This document shows, piece after piece, positions 5,560 through 7,075 of a stretch of 7,075 nt of DNA. The stretch covers positions 831 through 7,905 of the forward strand of contig DOMY01000198.1 in the NCBI GenBank assembly GCA_003509785.1, given 5' to 3'. The notes beneath the pieces were generated by a model, which was not told the DNA's origin, made no database searches, and worked only from the letters and a program-made list of their open reading frames with translations. The translations under genes were made by a program, and so were the position numbers. Origin of the DNA: Gemmobacter sp. (lineage in GTDB: Bacteria > Pseudomonadota > Alphaproteobacteria > Rhodobacterales > Rhodobacteraceae). Numbering within the stretch: the first letter of the stretch is position 1; the number at the start of each line of letters is the position of its first letter.

Positions 5560-7075
5560 TCAGAGCAGCGCCTCTGCAGCAGCATAATGGGCAACCAGCC
5601 CCGCCAGCGCGCCCGAGAAGCCCGCGTTGTAATCGGTGGCCACCTCGTTCTGCACATAGTCGGTGCGGCTGTCGTTGTAGTTGCCCCAGCGATCCGGCCC
5701 GCCGACCAGCGCGCCGGTCAGCTCATGCAGGTTATTGGCGCTGCTGCCGATATTGGTGGTGCCCGAAGCCCCGCGATGATGCGGGTTCAGCGGGAAATCA
5801 TCGCCAAAGCCCACGAGATAGCTTTGCCCCGACGGATTGTCACCCAGCATGTAGTCGATCTGGTCGGATGCAAATTCGAACAGATCGGCGGCGCGCTGCA
5901 GATCGCCGGTGCCTTCCGCCAGATTGGCGCGCTGCACGGCGATGAAGGCCATGTTGGCCGCATAGCGGTTGGCTCCCCAGGCATCCAGCCAGGCCAGCCC
6001 CGCGTTGCTGTCGGTGCCCGGGGTGCGCGGCAGCCCCGTCATCATATGTGCCAGATGAGCATCGACATCGGCCAGATAGCGCGCCTTTCCCGTGACCTCG
6101 GCCAGCAGCATGGCCACGCCGTTCGATTTGTCATCCCAGCCAAGCGCCCAGGTGGTGGAAGCACCGGGGTAATGCGCCTCGGCCTTGGTCAGATAGGCGC
6201 TGTCGCCCGTGGCCTTGTAAAGCCAGGCCGCGCCCCAGGACAGTTCATCCTGATACCCGCTGAAGCTGTTGTAATAGTTCTGCGCATCCGGCACCGCATT
6301 GGTATAGGTGCCCTGATAGGTGCTGGCGAAATCGTAAAGCTGGATGGCCTTCTGCAGCAGGGCATCGGCCTTGGCGGTCTGGCCCGCCTCGCGCAGCACG
6401 ATCGAGGTTGAGGCCATCGCCGCCGCTGCCTCGGCCGTCACCTCGGTTCCGGGGGTATTGGCCGTCACCGCATAGGCCGGGCGCGCCATGGTCATGTCTT
6501 CGGGGGCGCCCCAATAGTTGTGATCCAGCCCGCCATTGCCGACCTGCGCATAGAAGATGTCATCCGAAAGATCGGCGGTACCGCGATCATCATAGCAGCG
6601 CATCAGGTAATCGGTCACCCAGTCGAGATGGGTCAGGATGTCTTCGGTGGCGCCTGCGGCCTCATAGCCTGCGCTGAAATCGGCAGCCCCCCAGGCCAGC
6701 ATCGTGGCCGAAAACGCCATGGGCAGGTTGAATTTCACATGGTCGCCCGCATCATACCAACCGCCGGTCAGATCGCGGCCCACATCGGCGCCATCGGTCA
6801 GCGCGCTGTCGCCGCGCCAGGAAATCGGGTGGTCATCCGGCAGGGCGCCGGAATATTGCGCATAGTAGAAATCCATCGACATATCGAGCGCCGAGGCATA
6901 ATCCGCCACGCCGAAGGCGCCGGTCCCGCCCGCCGTGCCGCCGCCGTCACCCCCCGTATCGCCCCCTGCGTCACCGCCCGTATCGCCTCCGCCCGTATCC
7001 CCGCCACCCGTGCCATCGCCCAGAAACGCCAGCGACACACCGTTCACCGGCACTGTGCCTGCTGCGGTGAAGCCG
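5560..7075 (-). CDS. Glycoside hydrolase family 9 endoglucanase, 5' end outside the window
   Basis: GH9 enzymes hydrolyse beta-1,4-glucan by inversion and are normally secreted. The catalytic domain fills about residues 48-497, counting from the Val codon at 7051-7053. It opens with DFYYAQYSGALP and ISWRGDS, then LTGGWYDAGDHVKFN with the paired aspartates D101 and D104 (DAGDH, 6739-6753). Further on are DNPSGQSYLVGFG (405-417), NPHHRGA (423-429) and the catalytic acid E470 in DYVQNEVATDYNAGF (GAG at 5644-5646). All key residues are present. Before the domain lies a Gly/Asp/Thr linker, and before that GFTAAGTVPVNGVSLAFLG, which looks like the end of another module. The frame stays open to the window edge, so the GTG at 7053 is not the true start; a signal peptide and perhaps a carbohydrate-binding module lie upstream, unseen. 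The protein ends directly after the catalytic domain, with no dockerin. GH9 is uncommon in alphaproteobacteria, so horizontal gain is possible. Confidence 0.95.
   Translation of the reverse strand, partial: GFTAAGTVPVNGVSLAFLGDGTGGGDTGGGDTGGDAGGDTGGDGGGTAGGTGAFGVADYASALDMSMDFYYAQYSGALPDDHPISWRGDSALTDGADVGRDLTGGWYDAGDHVKFNLPMAFSATMLAWGAADFSAGYEAAGATEDILTHLDWVTDYLMRCYDDRGTADLSDDIFYAQVGNGGLDHNYWGAPEDMTMARPAYAVTANTPGTEVTAEAAAAMASTSIVLREAGQTAKADALLQKAIQLYDFASTYQGTYTNAVPDAQNYYNSFSGYQDELSWGAAWLYKATGDSAYLTKAEAHYPGASTTWALGWDDKSNGVAMLLAEVTGKARYLADVDAHLAHMMTGLPRTPGTDSNAGLAWLDAWGANRYAANMAFIAVQRANLAEGTGDLQRAADLFEFASDQIDYMLGDNPSGQSYLVGFGDDFPLNPHHRGASGTTNIGSSANNLHELTGALVGGPDRWGNYNDSRTDYVQNEVATDYNAGFSGALAGLVAHYAAAEALL
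6925..7020 (-). repeat. Gly/Asp/Thr-rich linker repeat in the GH9 gene
   Basis: Residues 12-43 are built from short GDTGG-like units (GGGDTGGGDTGG and variants). The DNA shows an imperfect tandem repeat around CCCGTATCGCC on the plus strand. It separates the catalytic domain from the upstream module, as Pro/Thr/Ser or Gly-rich linkers do in modular cellulases. Its repeat nature makes it prone to length change. Confidence 0.8.

Noticed and set aside
5551..5561. GATC-CGC-GATC inverted repeat at the GH9 stop codon
   Set aside because: Only 4-bp arms with a 3-base gap, overlapping coding sequence; expected by chance at this composition.
5431..6411. A 326-codon plus-strand open frame
   Set aside because: It is the antisense shadow of the GH9 gene, whose catalytic motifs are on the minus strand. 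Long antisense frames are common in GC-rich genes.
6913..7026. Possible RTX-type calcium-binding repeats, because of Gly/Asp richness
   Set aside because: The nonapeptide GGxGxDxUx pattern is absent. The short GDTGG units fit an inter-domain linker better.

Overview
The window is GC-rich DNA (well over 60% GC by eye) with alphaproteobacterial-style gene content and codon use. A Rhodobacterales-type genome is a reasonable inference, but no marker gene settles it. It is an accessory-looking stretch of small regulator/enzyme units on both strands. There is no tRNA, rRNA, CRISPR array or recognisable insertion sequence.

Left end (1-1563): two broken genes are fused head to head. On the minus strand lies the C-terminal two-thirds of a hydantoinase-B (HyuB/5-oxoprolinase-like) subunit, which also runs off the left edge. 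On the plus strand lies a FadR-type GntR regulator that has lost the first part of its DNA-binding domain. Homology to the two families meets within about ten bases near position 942. This is the expected result of a deletion that removed the 5' end of hyuB, everything between two divergent transcription units, and the 5' end of the regulator. An assembly chimera would look the same. Because the two remnants are open in opposite directions, the plus strand shows a misleading 489-codon frame.

Middle (1564-3594): an AT-richer gap with an orphan promoter-like sequence over a 23-bp interrupted palindrome, then a short-chain dehydrogenase (minus) divergent from an AraC-family regulator with a cupin-type sensor domain (plus). 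They share a 98-bp intergenic region holding a 15-bp palindrome over the likely araC -10 element, so the AraC protein probably controls the dehydrogenase and itself.

Next (3595-5299): a three-gene minus-strand operon, ArsR-type repressor, single SRPBCC/AHSA1-domain protein, and tandem two-domain SRPBCC/AHSA1 protein. Both gene junctions are ATGA overlaps, so the genes are translationally coupled. The promoter appears to drive a leaderless arsR message, with a palindrome across the predicted transcription start.

Right end (5300-7075): a 260-bp gap with two GC-rich stem-loops, then a glycoside hydrolase family 9 endoglucanase (minus) with an intact catalytic domain, a Gly/Asp/Thr linker, and an upstream module cut off by the window edge.

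No wholly new system is evident. The most notable points are the double-truncation junction, the orphan promoter/palindrome, the leaderless-operator arrangement at arsR, and the triple-domain SRPBCC operon.
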